64,000 bases of DNA, taken from positions 1 through 64,000 of the forward strand of contig JBBEBP010000014.1 in assembly GCA_040882255.1 (NCBI GenBank), read 5' to 3'. The number at the start of each line of letters is the position of its first letter. Positions within the stretch are counted from its first letter, which is position 1. The position numbers and the translations under genes are program-made. Below, piece by piece: positions 1-10,305 of the stretch. This DNA comes from PWQG01 sp040882255 (GTDB taxonomy: Bacteria; Pseudomonadota; Gammaproteobacteria; Pseudomonadales; Pseudohongiellaceae). The notes below the pieces were generated by a model. The model was not told the origin of the DNA, ran no database searches, and saw only the letters and a program-made list of their open reading frames with translations.

Positions 1-50
1 CGATGGTAGTGTGGGGTTTCCCCATGTGAGAGTAGGTCATCGTCAGGCAT
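1..50 (+). rRNA. rrf: 5S ribosomal RNA, 3' end only
   Basis: The first 50 bases match the 3' half of a bacterial 5S rRNA: the conserved GATGGTAGTGTGGGG segment, its paired CCCCATGTGAGAGTAGG segment and a closing-helix tail ending in CAGGCAT. The 5' part lies outside the window. A 5S gene followed directly by a strong terminator is the normal end of an rRNA operon, so 23S and 16S genes are expected to the left. The exact 3' end is uncertain by one or two bases. Confidence 0.93.
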
Positions 51-61
51 CTAAACGAAAG

Positions 62-98
62 AATCCCCGGTCTCGGAAGAGGTCGGGGATTTTTTTTG
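62..98 (+). terminator. Rho-independent terminator of the rRNA operon
   Basis: An AATCCCCG / CGGGGATT stem encloses a short GA-rich loop and is followed by a run of T residues. It starts 12 bases after the 5S 3' end and faces the same way. Confidence 0.9.
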
Positions 99-199
99 TC
101 CACGAAGAAACGTTACACACTGACGATGACCACAGTCATGGTGACTCGCGCTTTCTATTCAAACGAGGATTGCCTTCGGTGGAGTCTGCATCGGTACCA

Positions 200-240
200 C
201 AAAAAAAGGCCCGGCCTTCCAGAAAAGAAGGCCGGGCCTG
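200..240 (-). terminator. Rho-independent terminator of the first TonB receptor gene
   Basis: A 12-bp perfect stem, GGCCCGGCCTTC pairing with GAAGGCCGGGCC, is followed on the - strand by a run of seven T residues. It lies about 50 bases beyond the stop codon of the receptor gene at 290. Confidence 0.9.
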
Positions 241-289
241 GCGTTAGAAAGCAGGGACACGCTGGATGTCTCCTGCTTACTCTCGCGGT

Positions 290-3200
290 TTACATGCCGC
301 CGAAGGTCCGGCGATAGCTCAGCTGGAAGTGACGCTCCAGCGGGTTACCGATGCGCGGATCATAGCCAAGCTCCTGGCGGGATTCGGAAGGCGACTCGTC
401 GGTCAGGTTCATGATCGACGCACCAACAGTACCCCAGGGTAGCTCCACCGTGTAATGCAGATCGGCGGTGATCCAGTCGTCAGCCCGTACGCCGTACATA
501 CTGGGACCGAATCGTTCACCGTCCGTACCCGGAATCACCCCGGCAGGAACCAGTCCTGTCTCGTTGATGATGTTTCCGTTCCCATCAACATAGCGGTCAT
601 CGTTAACACCACTGATGAAACTGATGACGCCGCGCACGTTGTGGATGTCCTGACGGTAGTTCGCACTGAAGTTGGCGCGCGTTTCCGAAACGGCCGACGC
701 AATCGTCGCGAAGTTCAGGAAACCAAGCCGGTCAGCGCCCGGATCCAGCAGGTAGCCATCAAGCGTGGTCTCACCGAACTCGAACTTCGTAATATGCGTC
801 GCTGTCACGCGGAGATCCAGATCGCCCGGCCCTACCGGCAGGCCGTAGTTCGCCTGGATATCGATCCCCTCTGTCGTCTGGCCGGGGCCGTTACCGTAGT
901 CCGTCCGGATGGAAGCAAAGTCATCGGCGGTGGACTCTCCCTGTACGCATGTGCCATTGAACGTCACCCGGTCGATGAGCGGGTGGGAGCAGTCGGCAAA
1001 GTCGAAGCCAGCGCCTTCATTGGGAATGCTGAAGACGGCGGAGGCAATCTCGTTGGCCGAGGCCAGCAGGCCCAGTTCGTCTTCGGTCTCGATACTGAAG
1101 AAGTCGAAAATGATTCGAGTGGAACTGGCTTCCGTGAACCCGCGGCTGTCCCAGATCGCACCGGCGCTCCAGACGGTAGCAGTTTCCGGCTCGATACCGG
1201 CTTGTGTGATGGTCTGGGCACCCCGCCATGCACCACCGGCAATGGTGTAGCTGTTTACGCCGTTGTTGACTTCACCCGGTACGATGCCGGCGCCGGGAGC
1301 CTGGTAGTTGGTGCCGTAAGAACCGCGGAATGCGAGATTCTCAGTGGCATCCCACTTGCCCGACACCTTGTATACGGTGGCATCCAGGTTGTCATCAAAC
1401 TCTTCGTACCGCGCGGCGGCCGTCATGAACAGAGTGTCCAGGACTGGCAGGGTGACCTCACCAAAGTAAGAGAGTTGTTTCTGGTCAGTGGAGTCGGGCA
1501 CGTTGGTTCCGAAGAACTGGAACGGGCCGGGCTCATCCGGGGTACAGCCCGTAAAATCCGGGTGGTCGGAAGGCCGCGGAACCTGTCCCTCTTCAGCCGG
1601 CCAGATACACTTTCGGGTGCCGTTGTACAGGGGGTCTGGCACACTCTGACGGTTTTCTGTCTGACGCCATTGTGTACCGGCCGCCCATCCCACGGCACCT
1701 CCGGGTAGCTCAAGCGGCGACTGGCCGCTGAACACCAGGTCGATGGTGCTGTTGTAGGAAGTGGTTTCACTGGCCCTTTCGTTGAAGAACCACTCTTGCA
1801 GTTCATCCGGGTTGGTAGCGTTTGAATCATAGTTCGGATTATCGAGACCGAGTACCGGTTGGCCGGCAAAGTTGCTGGCGAACGGGTTGTAGAACATGCA
1901 GTTACCGGTGCCAGCCAGTTCGGGATTCTGTACACCAAAACGGTTCGGGTCCTGGTCCACGCCCTGGCTCCGGTCACAGTCCGGTCCGCCGAAACCGTAT
2001 AGCGCATTCTGAACGCGGGACAGCATCATGTCAGGTGCGCGCGAATAGGCGGAGGTCTGGTTGTAGGTCGCAGCAAAGTCGTAGAAGATTCCATTATCGA
2101 ACTCGCCTTCCAGGCCGGTCGATATATGCCAGTACCGGTTGTCGTTCTTGTTTGGCGTGGACTGGTTGTCCCCTTGCGCGAACAGGTCGTTGCCGCCATG
2201 GGCGAACGCGCGGTAGGTAACCGGAGTGTAGCCCTGGGCAAGTCCGGACAGAGGGTTGTCGGCCCAACCGGTACGCTCAGCGAATCCCTGGACGTAGGGG
2301 TTATACGCCGGGGCGTACAACTGGTAAGTGGCGCCCTCGGCCCGTGCCGGTCCGCGTACCACCGGCTGTGATGGAGAACCATATGCGTGCGGTGTGTGTA
2401 CACGAGAGTAGGCGATGTTCAGATTGAAATCCATCTGGTCGGTGACGGCCGAATTCACCTGCCCGTAGGCCCGGAAAATGTCATTGGTCTCGACAAGGTG
2501 ATAGTAGGGGATGTAGTTGTAGCGACACGTGTAGGAATTGTCGTAAATACCCCCCACAGCCTCACAGGATTCCTGGGTGTAGTCCGATATCGGGAACGCC
2601 AGCGGTGAACCCCATTCTCCATTAGCCGTGTTTCCGGGCACTTCCGGCAGGCCGCCTCTGGGGATCCAGCCGGCAAGGTTGGTAAGGCCGCTCCACGGGG
2701 CCGGGTTCACGCCGAACGGCAGGCTGGTGAAGTCTCTTTCCGTGGTATCGAGCTCAGAGCGGTGATTCCACTCCGCAGCCCACAGCACATTGGTGTCGTC
2801 GCCGCCGAAGCCGCCCATGACGCCCAGGCTGTGATCGCCGTCCGAGCCGTCAATACCCTTGTAGGAGGCGGATACCTCCAGACCTTCAAAGCTGTCGCGG
2901 GTGATGAAGTTCACCACGCCACCTGTGGCGTCGGCACCGTAGGTCACTGCGGCACCGTCCTTGAGGATCTCGGTGCGCTGCAGGGCGATCTGCGGGATGA
3001 CGGACGTGTTCTGGGTGATGCGGCGACCGTTGAACAGAGACAGGGTCTTGTCCGAGCCAATGCCGCGAAGGTTGTAGCTGACGTTACCGGTGTTGCCACT
3101 GCCGCCGAAGTAGTGCGCCTCACCGGTTGTGGGACCGGATGCGCTCAGGCTCTTGGCGAACTCCAGTGCCGTCGGGTCGCCCTGCAACTGCAGGTCGGAC

Positions 3201-3364
3201 TGGTTATAGACTTCGACGGGCAGATCCGCGTCGACAGGTGTGCCCCGTACCAGGGAGCCGGTAACGACCACCTCCTCGATTTCGGGGCTTTGCTGTGCGA
3301 TGGCGGCTACGGGCGCTACCAGCGATGCACAGGCAATGCATTTGTATAATTCTTTGAGTTTCAT
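290..3364 (-). CDS. TonB-dependent outer-membrane receptor, 1024 aa
   Basis: Outer-membrane active transporter for a large substrate, energised by TonB-ExbBD. It has an N-terminal signal peptide ending near residue 24 (AIA-QQ). A plug domain follows, opening with the IEEVVVTGS stretch typical of TonB receptors and containing the conserved RTEILKDGAAVTYGADATGG region around residues 130-150. The rest is a long 22-strand-type beta barrel. At 1024 residues it is at the large end of the family, as in peptide or oligosaccharide receptors of TonB-rich marine bacteria. The ATG start is supported by GGGGAG eight bases upstream. It is the last gene of a run of - strand genes and has its own terminator. 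The substrate cannot be read from the sequence. Nearby amine-oxidation genes make a nitrogenous ligand a possibility, which is only inference. Confidence 0.93.
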   Translation of the reverse strand: MKLKELYKCIACASLVAPVAAIAQQSPEIEEVVVTGSLVRGTPVDADLPVEVYNQSDLQLQGDPTALEFAKSLSASGPTTGEAHYFGGSGNTGNVSYNLRGIGSDKTLSLFNGRRITQNTSVIPQIALQRTEILKDGAAVTYGADATGGVVNFITRDSFEGLEVSASYKGIDGSDGDHSLGVMGGFGGDDTNVLWAAEWNHRSELDTTERDFTSLPFGVNPAPWSGLTNLAGWIPRGGLPEVPGNTANGEWGSPLAFPISDYTQESCEAVGGIYDNSYTCRYNYIPYYHLVETNDIFRAYGQVNSAVTDQMDFNLNIAYSRVHTPHAYGSPSQPVVRGPARAEGATYQLYAPAYNPYVQGFAERTGWADNPLSGLAQGYTPVTYRAFAHGGNDLFAQGDNQSTPNKNDNRYWHISTGLEGEFDNGIFYDFAATYNQTSAYSRAPDMMLSRVQNALYGFGGPDCDRSQGVDQDPNRFGVQNPELAGTGNCMFYNPFASNFAGQPVLGLDNPNYDSNATNPDELQEWFFNERASETTSYNSTIDLVFSGQSPLELPGGAVGWAAGTQWRQTENRQSVPDPLYNGTRKCIWPAEEGQVPRPSDHPDFTGCTPDEPGPFQFFGTNVPDSTDQKQLSYFGEVTLPVLDTLFMTAAARYEEFDDNLDATVYKVSGKWDATENLAFRGSYGTNYQAPGAGIVPGEVNNGVNSYTIAGGAWRGAQTITQAGIEPETATVWSAGAIWDSRGFTEASSTRIIFDFFSIETEDELGLLASANEIASAVFSIPNEGAGFDFADCSHPLIDRVTFNGTCVQGESTADDFASIRTDYGNGPGQTTEGIDIQANYGLPVGPGDLDLRVTATHITKFEFGETTLDGYLLDPGADRLGFLNFATIASAVSETRANFSANYRQDIHNVRGVISFISGVNDDRYVDGNGNIINETGLVPAGVIPGTDGERFGPSMYGVRADDWITADLHYTVELPWGTVGASIMNLTDESPSESRQELGYDPRIGNPLERHFQLSYRRTFGGM

Positions 3365-3772
3365 AAGGTTATCTCCCCTGGCTCTTGTTTTCTTTATTAA
3401 GAGTCAAACCATTGAAACTGTTTTTGTCGCGCCCTGCCTGCGGCAGAACCAGCACTACATTGCTCTAATTCCTGTTATCGCAGCTTCGAAATCGATGACG
3501 ATGGCGGGATACAAATCCCAAAGACCCCCCCCCTGGCCGTCAAACTGCCGGATTCAAAGTTTTCAGGGGCGTCAAAGACAGCCCATTCAACAACGTGTGC
3601 CGGCATCCTGCCGTTTTCAACCGATCCCTGGAGCCAGCGCCTGTCACTGGCGTCGGCCATTCACACTTCACATCGTTCAGTAACGTTCTGTTACAGAATA
3701 TGCTCAGCCCAGATTAAACTGACACATTCACGGGAGTCAATGGGAAAATGCCTGTCGGTACTGATCAGAGTC
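3365..3772. other. Gene-free region with promoter of the first TonB receptor and a C9 tract
   Basis: About 400 bases without a convincing gene. The proximal part, next to the start at 3364, is AT-richer and should hold the receptor promoter and leader, but I see no confident -35/-10 pair. A homopolymer of nine C residues (nine G on the coding strand) occupies 3525-3533, about 160 bases upstream of the start codon. The short reading frames here have no recognisable product. Confidence 0.5.
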
Positions 3773-3808
3773 AAAAAAGGGCCCTGCCGGATCGGCAGAG
3801 CCCTTTTC
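3773..3808 (-). terminator. Terminator downstream of the broken TonB receptor gene
   Basis: AAAAGGGC-CTGCC pairs with GGCAG-GCCCTTTT around a GGATC loop, flanked by A and T runs on both sides, so it could work in either direction. It sits about 30 bases beyond the stop codon at 3837 on the - strand. Confidence 0.88.
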
Positions 3809-3836
3809 TGTTCACGCTTGTTGAGCGCCTGGAGGA

Positions 3837-6443
<2,607 letters not shown>

Positions 6444-6860
6444 CTTGTATCTCCGTTCTATTGTGGGTGGCTCGTATCTCCCATGAAATTGCAACGGCTG
6501 TGCCACAATCTGAATCAGTTCGAAAAGATGGCTGAATGCACCGCGATGTATGGAAAGGGTGCAAAAAGTGATACCTCACGGTCCAATTGTGTGCAAATAG
6601 AACGAAAAGTAGTCTGGTATCCCGGTGCTTGCTTTAGTATGGTGCGTGGTTTCAATCGTGGTCAGAAATAGTGCTGCCATGTAACAGTGCTTCGCGGCGC
6701 TCCATGCACGGATACAGGACGGTCGTTCGACAGGATTCGTGCGGATGGATAGAACAGGAAGAAGGCTGTGAGCGGGGGGAGGGAAGGTGATGGAGGAGGG
6801 CTGGAACTGTTGCGGCGGCAGCCGGGTCGGCGTGCCGCTGCTACAGGAGGGGTGTGTCGG
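6444..6860. other. Intergenic region between ridA-like gene and second TonB receptor
   Basis: About 417 bases with no convincing gene. The half next to 6443 (roughly 6480-6660) is AT-richer than the surroundings and probably carries the receptor promoter. The half next to 6861 is G-rich on the + strand and includes a GCGGCA / TGCCGC inverted repeat near 6815-6840. This may help end the oxidase operon transcript, but it has no T run. Confidence 0.4.
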
Positions 6861-7352
6861 TCACTCTCCGGGTACGCGGGCGGCTCGTACCTCGACTTCG
6901 AGAAGCCAGCCATCCACGACCAGGTCCTCGATCTCGACGAATGAGCGCACCGGTTTCTGGGGGTTGTCATCCGTTCCGAAGAACTGACGGTAGGCGCGAT
7001 TGAAGCCATCGAAGTCCAGCACACCGAACTCATCGGCCACTCCGAAAGCACGTACCTGGATGATGTCGGACATGGACCAGCCCTCCGCTTCGAGTTTCTC
7101 CTTGAAACCATTGAAGGTATCGATGGTCTGCTGCTCCATGTCGCCCCAGGTGCCGTCTTCCTGCCGCGATGCGCCAGCGCCGCTGAGATACAGAATCTCG
7201 GCGTTGGCGGGGACGCGGATGGTGGTATAGAAATGACGGCCTTCACCCTTGCGTTCGATCTCCTGTGCCGTCGCCAGCGGAGCGGATGCGGCGAGCATGC
7301 CGCCCAACATCAGGGCGGCCGGAGCCAGGGCGAATTTCCTCAATGATTTCAT
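6861..7352 (-). CDS. Exported RidA-family (YjgF/UK114) imine deaminase-like protein
   Basis: RidA proteins hydrolyse reactive imines/enamines to keto compounds and ammonia. This 163-residue protein carries an extra N-terminal signal peptide (MKSLRKFALAP, hydrophobic core, cleavage near ATAQ-E at about residue 30), so it should act in the periplasm. Most RidA proteins are cytosolic and about 130 residues long. The C-terminal half has the family signature PVRSFVEIEDL, with Arg136 at the place of the substrate-binding arginine, and LLEVEVRAA with the conserved glutamate. An in-frame ATG at 7382 is possible, but the ATG at 7352 is preceded by AGAGGA and starts the signal peptide. It is the last gene of the oxidase-cytochrome-RidA operon, 67 bases after the cytochrome gene. 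That context suggests it clears the imine made by the oxidase. Confidence 0.88.
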   Translation of the reverse strand: MKSLRKFALAPAALMLGGMLAASAPLATAQEIERKGEGRHFYTTIRVPANAEILYLSGAGASRQEDGTWGDMEQQTIDTFNGFKEKLEAEGWSMSDIIQVRAFGVADEFGVLDFDGFNRAYRQFFGTDDNPQKPVRSFVEIEDLVVDGWLLEVEVRAARVPGE

Positions 7353-7419
7353 CTTTTTATTCCTCTTCTTCTGCCATTTCATGTTGGCTTGCAGTTTTGT
7401 TGCTTGTTGGGTACTTCAA

Positions 7420-8076
7420 TCAATCCGATTCAGTTTCGCTAATTGTACGGATATACGCAACCACGTCCTTCATGGTGGAATCGACGTCCAGGCTTTGAGT
7501 CATGGCCCGCATCTGCGCGCCGGCATGGTCGTCGGGGTGCGTACCGCGGTACCCGGACTTGAACAGGCGTAGCTGGTTCATCAGGTACCAGTCGCTTTTT
7601 CCCGCCAGCGCCGGCGCTCCCACCGCCTCTACACCCTGTCCTTCGCGGCCGTGACAGGTGGCGCAGCTGCCGTACAGTTGCTGTCCCCGGGCGGGGTCGC
7701 CGTCAACGTTCTCATGGCTCGGGACCGGTCGCCAGTCCTCGATGGCGTTGATGATGCGATCGATGGCCTCATCGTCGAGCACGGAAGCGGCGGCCTGCAT
7801 TTCCAGTCCGGAGATGTAACTTTTCTGCGTGCCACGCACGCCGTCGCGGAAGTTCTCGAGCTGGCGGCGGATGTACCATCCCTCCCGGCCGTCCAGGCCG
7901 GGTGCCCGTACTACCGGGTTGCCGCGTCCGTCGGAGCCATGACAGGTTTTGCAGGTGTACACGACATCACTGCGCTCGCTGGCGGTGTCCTCCGGTATCT
8001 GTGCCTGTGCGGCTGATCCGGCAAAAAGGCAGGTGGAAATCAACAAGGATCGGGTAAGTCTGTTTTTGGTCAACAC
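7420..8076 (-). CDS. Exported dihaem cytochrome c (c4-like)
   Basis: Periplasmic electron carrier with two c-type haem domains. A signal peptide (hydrophobic segment about residues 8-22, cleavage near AQA-Q) precedes two CxxCH sites: CKTCH at residues 42-46 and CATCH at 138-142. Each is followed by the small class I cytochrome fold, with candidate axial methionines in LEMQ and AQMRAMTQ. The two-domain arrangement and about 218-residue length fit cytochrome c4 or related dehydrogenase partners. The likely start is GTG at 8076, three bases after the TGA of the oxidase gene, implying translational coupling; the ribosome-binding site is weak and a TTG next to it is an alternative. A longer frame from 8190 would overlap the oxidase and is unlikely. 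It probably accepts electrons from the flavoprotein encoded just upstream. Confidence 0.9.
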   Translation of the reverse strand: MLTKNRLTRSLLISTCLFAGSAAQAQIPEDTASERSDVVYTCKTCHGSDGRGNPVVRAPGLDGREGWYIRRQLENFRDGVRGTQKSYISGLEMQAAASVLDDEAIDRIINAIEDWRPVPSHENVDGDPARGQQLYGSCATCHGREGQGVEAVGAPALAGKSDWYLMNQLRLFKSGYRGTHPDDHAGAQMRAMTQSLDVDSTMKDVVAYIRTISETESD

Positions 8077-8080
8077 GGTA

Positions 8081-9667
8081 TCAACTCGCTTCTGTGGATT
8101 GTTGTTCACGCGCCAGCATGTCGGCCAGGGCGCGGTGGGCTGAGAGGATGGCGCTTTCCTGCCAACCTGCATGCACAGTGATCTGGTCACCGATTATATA
8201 GTGCCTGCCGCCGGCCGGCTCGATCAGGTTGTCGAACATCTGCTGCTCGTCGGGGGTCATGTCACGGCCATGGCGCTGCCAGCGGGCTGCGCAGCCCAGC
8301 ATGTTGTTCATGCGGTGCCATGCGATGGTTATGCCCTTCTCGACCTGCTGGCGGTAGTCGGGGTGGACTTTCTCACCCTGCCGGATAGCGGTTTCGATCC
8401 GCTCTTCCTGGCTCAGCCGGGTGAAGTGCATGCCGCCCCCGAAGTCATAGGCGGACAGGATGACACCCTTCTTCTTGTGGATACCGTGCGGCGGGTACCA
8501 GATCTGGCGAATGGGCTGGTTGGTCCACGTGATGCCGCCATAGATGTCGTCCTTCTCCCAGAATCGCTCCTTCGTCTGAAAGGCCGATTTGTACGCCTGT
8601 CCGCGGACCGGATAGTCGAGGGCCCGGCGATACTCGCTGGAGAAATTGTTGGTGATACCGCTGGTCAAGTGAGTGGGGATGCAGTTGAAGCAATAATCCG
8701 CCCGCACCGCCTGGCGCACGCCCTCGTGCTCATACTCGACATCGACACCGGATCCGGTCAGGTTGATGGCGGTGACCACCGCATTGTATTTGATCACACC
8801 GGGCAGCTGTTTCTCGAAGCCCTTCACGATCATGTCCATGCCGCCGACCGGTTGAAACAGCATGGGGCCGGTCTCGCCTTCGTTGGCGGCCAGTGCGGTC
8901 CGGATGTATGGCGTCTGCAGCAAATCCTTCAGTGCTATCACCTCCTTGCGAGTGCCGTTTTTCAGGTACCCTCCGGAGGCGTAGCCGGCACGTGTGCTGC
9001 CCCTGTAGCGACCATCGCTGTCCAGGTCGCCGAAGGCATGAATCGTGTCCCGCAACCGGGCGGCTTCCCATTCGGTAAGCGGCATGTCGAGCTCCGCCGG
9101 ATCGAAGGATTTGGCCATGATCTCCGCCATGAAGCCACGTGCATGCGTGCTGAGATCCTTGTTGCGAACCGGTTTGCCGCCCAACATCGCGTCATCCTGG
9201 AACCAGGCTTCCTTGTTCTCGTTGATGAAGACCTCGAGTTCCACGCCCAGTTCACGGCAATAATGCATCAGGTTCCTGTGGCTGCCGGGAATCCGGGCCG
9301 GGCCGGCATTGAAATAGAGGTGGGGCTCATCGTCGAAGTCGCAGATCTGCGGGTTGCCGACTTCGTCGATCAGGTCGCCGGAGCGCACGGTCATGCAGCG
9401 CCCACCGGCTTTGCGTGCCGCCTCCAGCACCACCACGGTGTAGCCGGCGCGATGCAGTTCATAGGCGGCGGTGAGGCCCGCGATACCGGCGCCCAGGACG
9501 GCAACGGTTTTCCGTTGTCCGGGCGGCAGCGGGGGAATCTCGGGGGCGCTGAGACCCGTATTATCGGGCATGAGTCCAAGCGCGGAGCTGGCGCGCAGTG
9601 CCGTGGCGCTTCCTCCGATGGCGCCGATCAGATTGAGGATCTGGCGGCGGGTATACATGGATTTCAT
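8081..9667 (-). CDS. Tat-exported flavin amine oxidase / L-amino-acid oxidase-like
   Basis: FAD enzyme of the monoamine oxidase/L-amino-acid oxidase superfamily, which oxidises an amine or amino acid to an imine. A twin-arginine signal (YTRRQILNLIG followed by a weakly hydrophobic stretch) implies folded export with cofactor bound. The dinucleotide-binding motif VLGAGIAGLTAAYEL with its downstream VVLEA acidic end lies near residues 55-85, followed by the KAGGRCMTV motif of the family. The C-terminal FAD motif is less classic. Length is about 528 residues. The start at 9667 has AGGA eight bases upstream; an ATG at 9673 sits too close to it. It is first in a three-gene operon with a cytochrome c and an exported RidA. 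I infer that it passes electrons to the cytochrome instead of, or as well as, oxygen. The substrate is unknown; tryptophan 2-monooxygenase or polyamine oxidase relatives are alternatives. Confidence 0.88.
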   Translation of the reverse strand: MKSMYTRRQILNLIGAIGGSATALRASSALGLMPDNTGLSAPEIPPLPPGQRKTVAVLGAGIAGLTAAYELHRAGYTVVVLEAARKAGGRCMTVRSGDLIDEVGNPQICDFDDEPHLYFNAGPARIPGSHRNLMHYCRELGVELEVFINENKEAWFQDDAMLGGKPVRNKDLSTHARGFMAEIMAKSFDPAELDMPLTEWEAARLRDTIHAFGDLDSDGRYRGSTRAGYASGGYLKNGTRKEVIALKDLLQTPYIRTALAANEGETGPMLFQPVGGMDMIVKGFEKQLPGVIKYNAVVTAINLTGSGVDVEYEHEGVRQAVRADYCFNCIPTHLTSGITNNFSSEYRRALDYPVRGQAYKSAFQTKERFWEKDDIYGGITWTNQPIRQIWYPPHGIHKKKGVILSAYDFGGGMHFTRLSQEERIETAIRQGEKVHPDYRQQVEKGITIAWHRMNNMLGCAARWQRHGRDMTPDEQQMFDNLIEPAGGRHYIIGDQITVHAGWQESAILSAHRALADMLAREQQSTEAS

Positions 9668-9932
9668 TGGCATGTTCCTGTTGCTTCAGTGGTTGCGAAA
9701 GGCTGGATGGCGCGTAACGATGCAGAATCCATGCCCGCTGCCGCAATAGACTGATATTATTGACTATGGATGGTTACGGCAGCGACCGGGAAAATGCCGT
9801 TGGCTGAGGGTGTGCCATGAGCTGGTGCGCATGCCCCGGTTTCTGCCCCGGCATGGTGCGGTGTTGCCTCCGGTTAGATTCCTGCCACGTATTCTAGTAT
9901 TATCAGCGTTTTCGGCAGACGGGTGGGGAGCA

Positions 9933-10196
9933 ATGTCCGAGTTGATGATGCAGGGAGTGAATCTGGCTCTGGTAGGAATGGGAGTGGTATTCACCTTTCT
10001 TGCCGCACTGGTGTTTCTGACGACGCTGATGTCCCGCGTGGTGGCTCGTTACCCGGCGCCTGATGCGGGGCTGGAAACCATTGGCGGAGATTCCCGTCCA
10101 GCCAGTGGAAGCAATTCCCCTGAAGGCGTTGCGGACAGGCAACGCCTGGTGGCTGTCATCACGGCCGCCATCCGTCAGCACAGGGGGCATCGCTGA
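9933..10196 (+). CDS. oadG: Oxaloacetate decarboxylase, gamma subunit (Na+ pump)
   Basis: Small membrane anchor subunit of the OadABG complex in the inner membrane. The 87-residue product starts MSELMMQGVNLAL, has one transmembrane helix (about residues 9-31: VGMGVVFTFLAALVFLTTLM) and then a short hydrophilic, low-complexity tail ending in VAVITAAIRQHRG, the usual OadG C-terminal pattern. The ATG at 9933 follows GGTGGGGAG; reading further upstream gives a non-homologous extension. It is first in the oadG-oadA-oadB set, with about 110 bases before oadA. Confidence 0.85.
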   Translation: MSELMMQGVNLALVGMGVVFTFLAALVFLTTLMSRVVARYPAPDAGLETIGGDSRPASGSNSPEGVADRQRLVAVITAAIRQHRGHR

Positions 10197-10305
10197 TTCC
10201 CGCGCGAACCTCCGGTGCAGAGATGTTATCCGCCGAACCTGCGAGACTCCACAGTAGAATTTGAAGTCGAACAAGCATAGTTGAAAAATAAAGGACGCCT
10301 CCACG

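Noticed and set aside
455..1708. 417-codon open frame on the + strand opposite the first TonB receptor
   Set aside because: It is the antisense of a clear receptor gene, has no recognisable domain, and such frames are common in GC-rich DNA.
6815..6840. GCGGCA/TGCCGC hairpin after the RidA gene as a terminator
   Set aside because: The stem is only six bases and there is no T run, so it is mentioned only as a possibility.
8171..9754. 527-codon open frame opposite the flavin oxidase
   Set aside because: Antisense shadow; the oxidase has a Tat signal and FAD motifs, while this frame has none.
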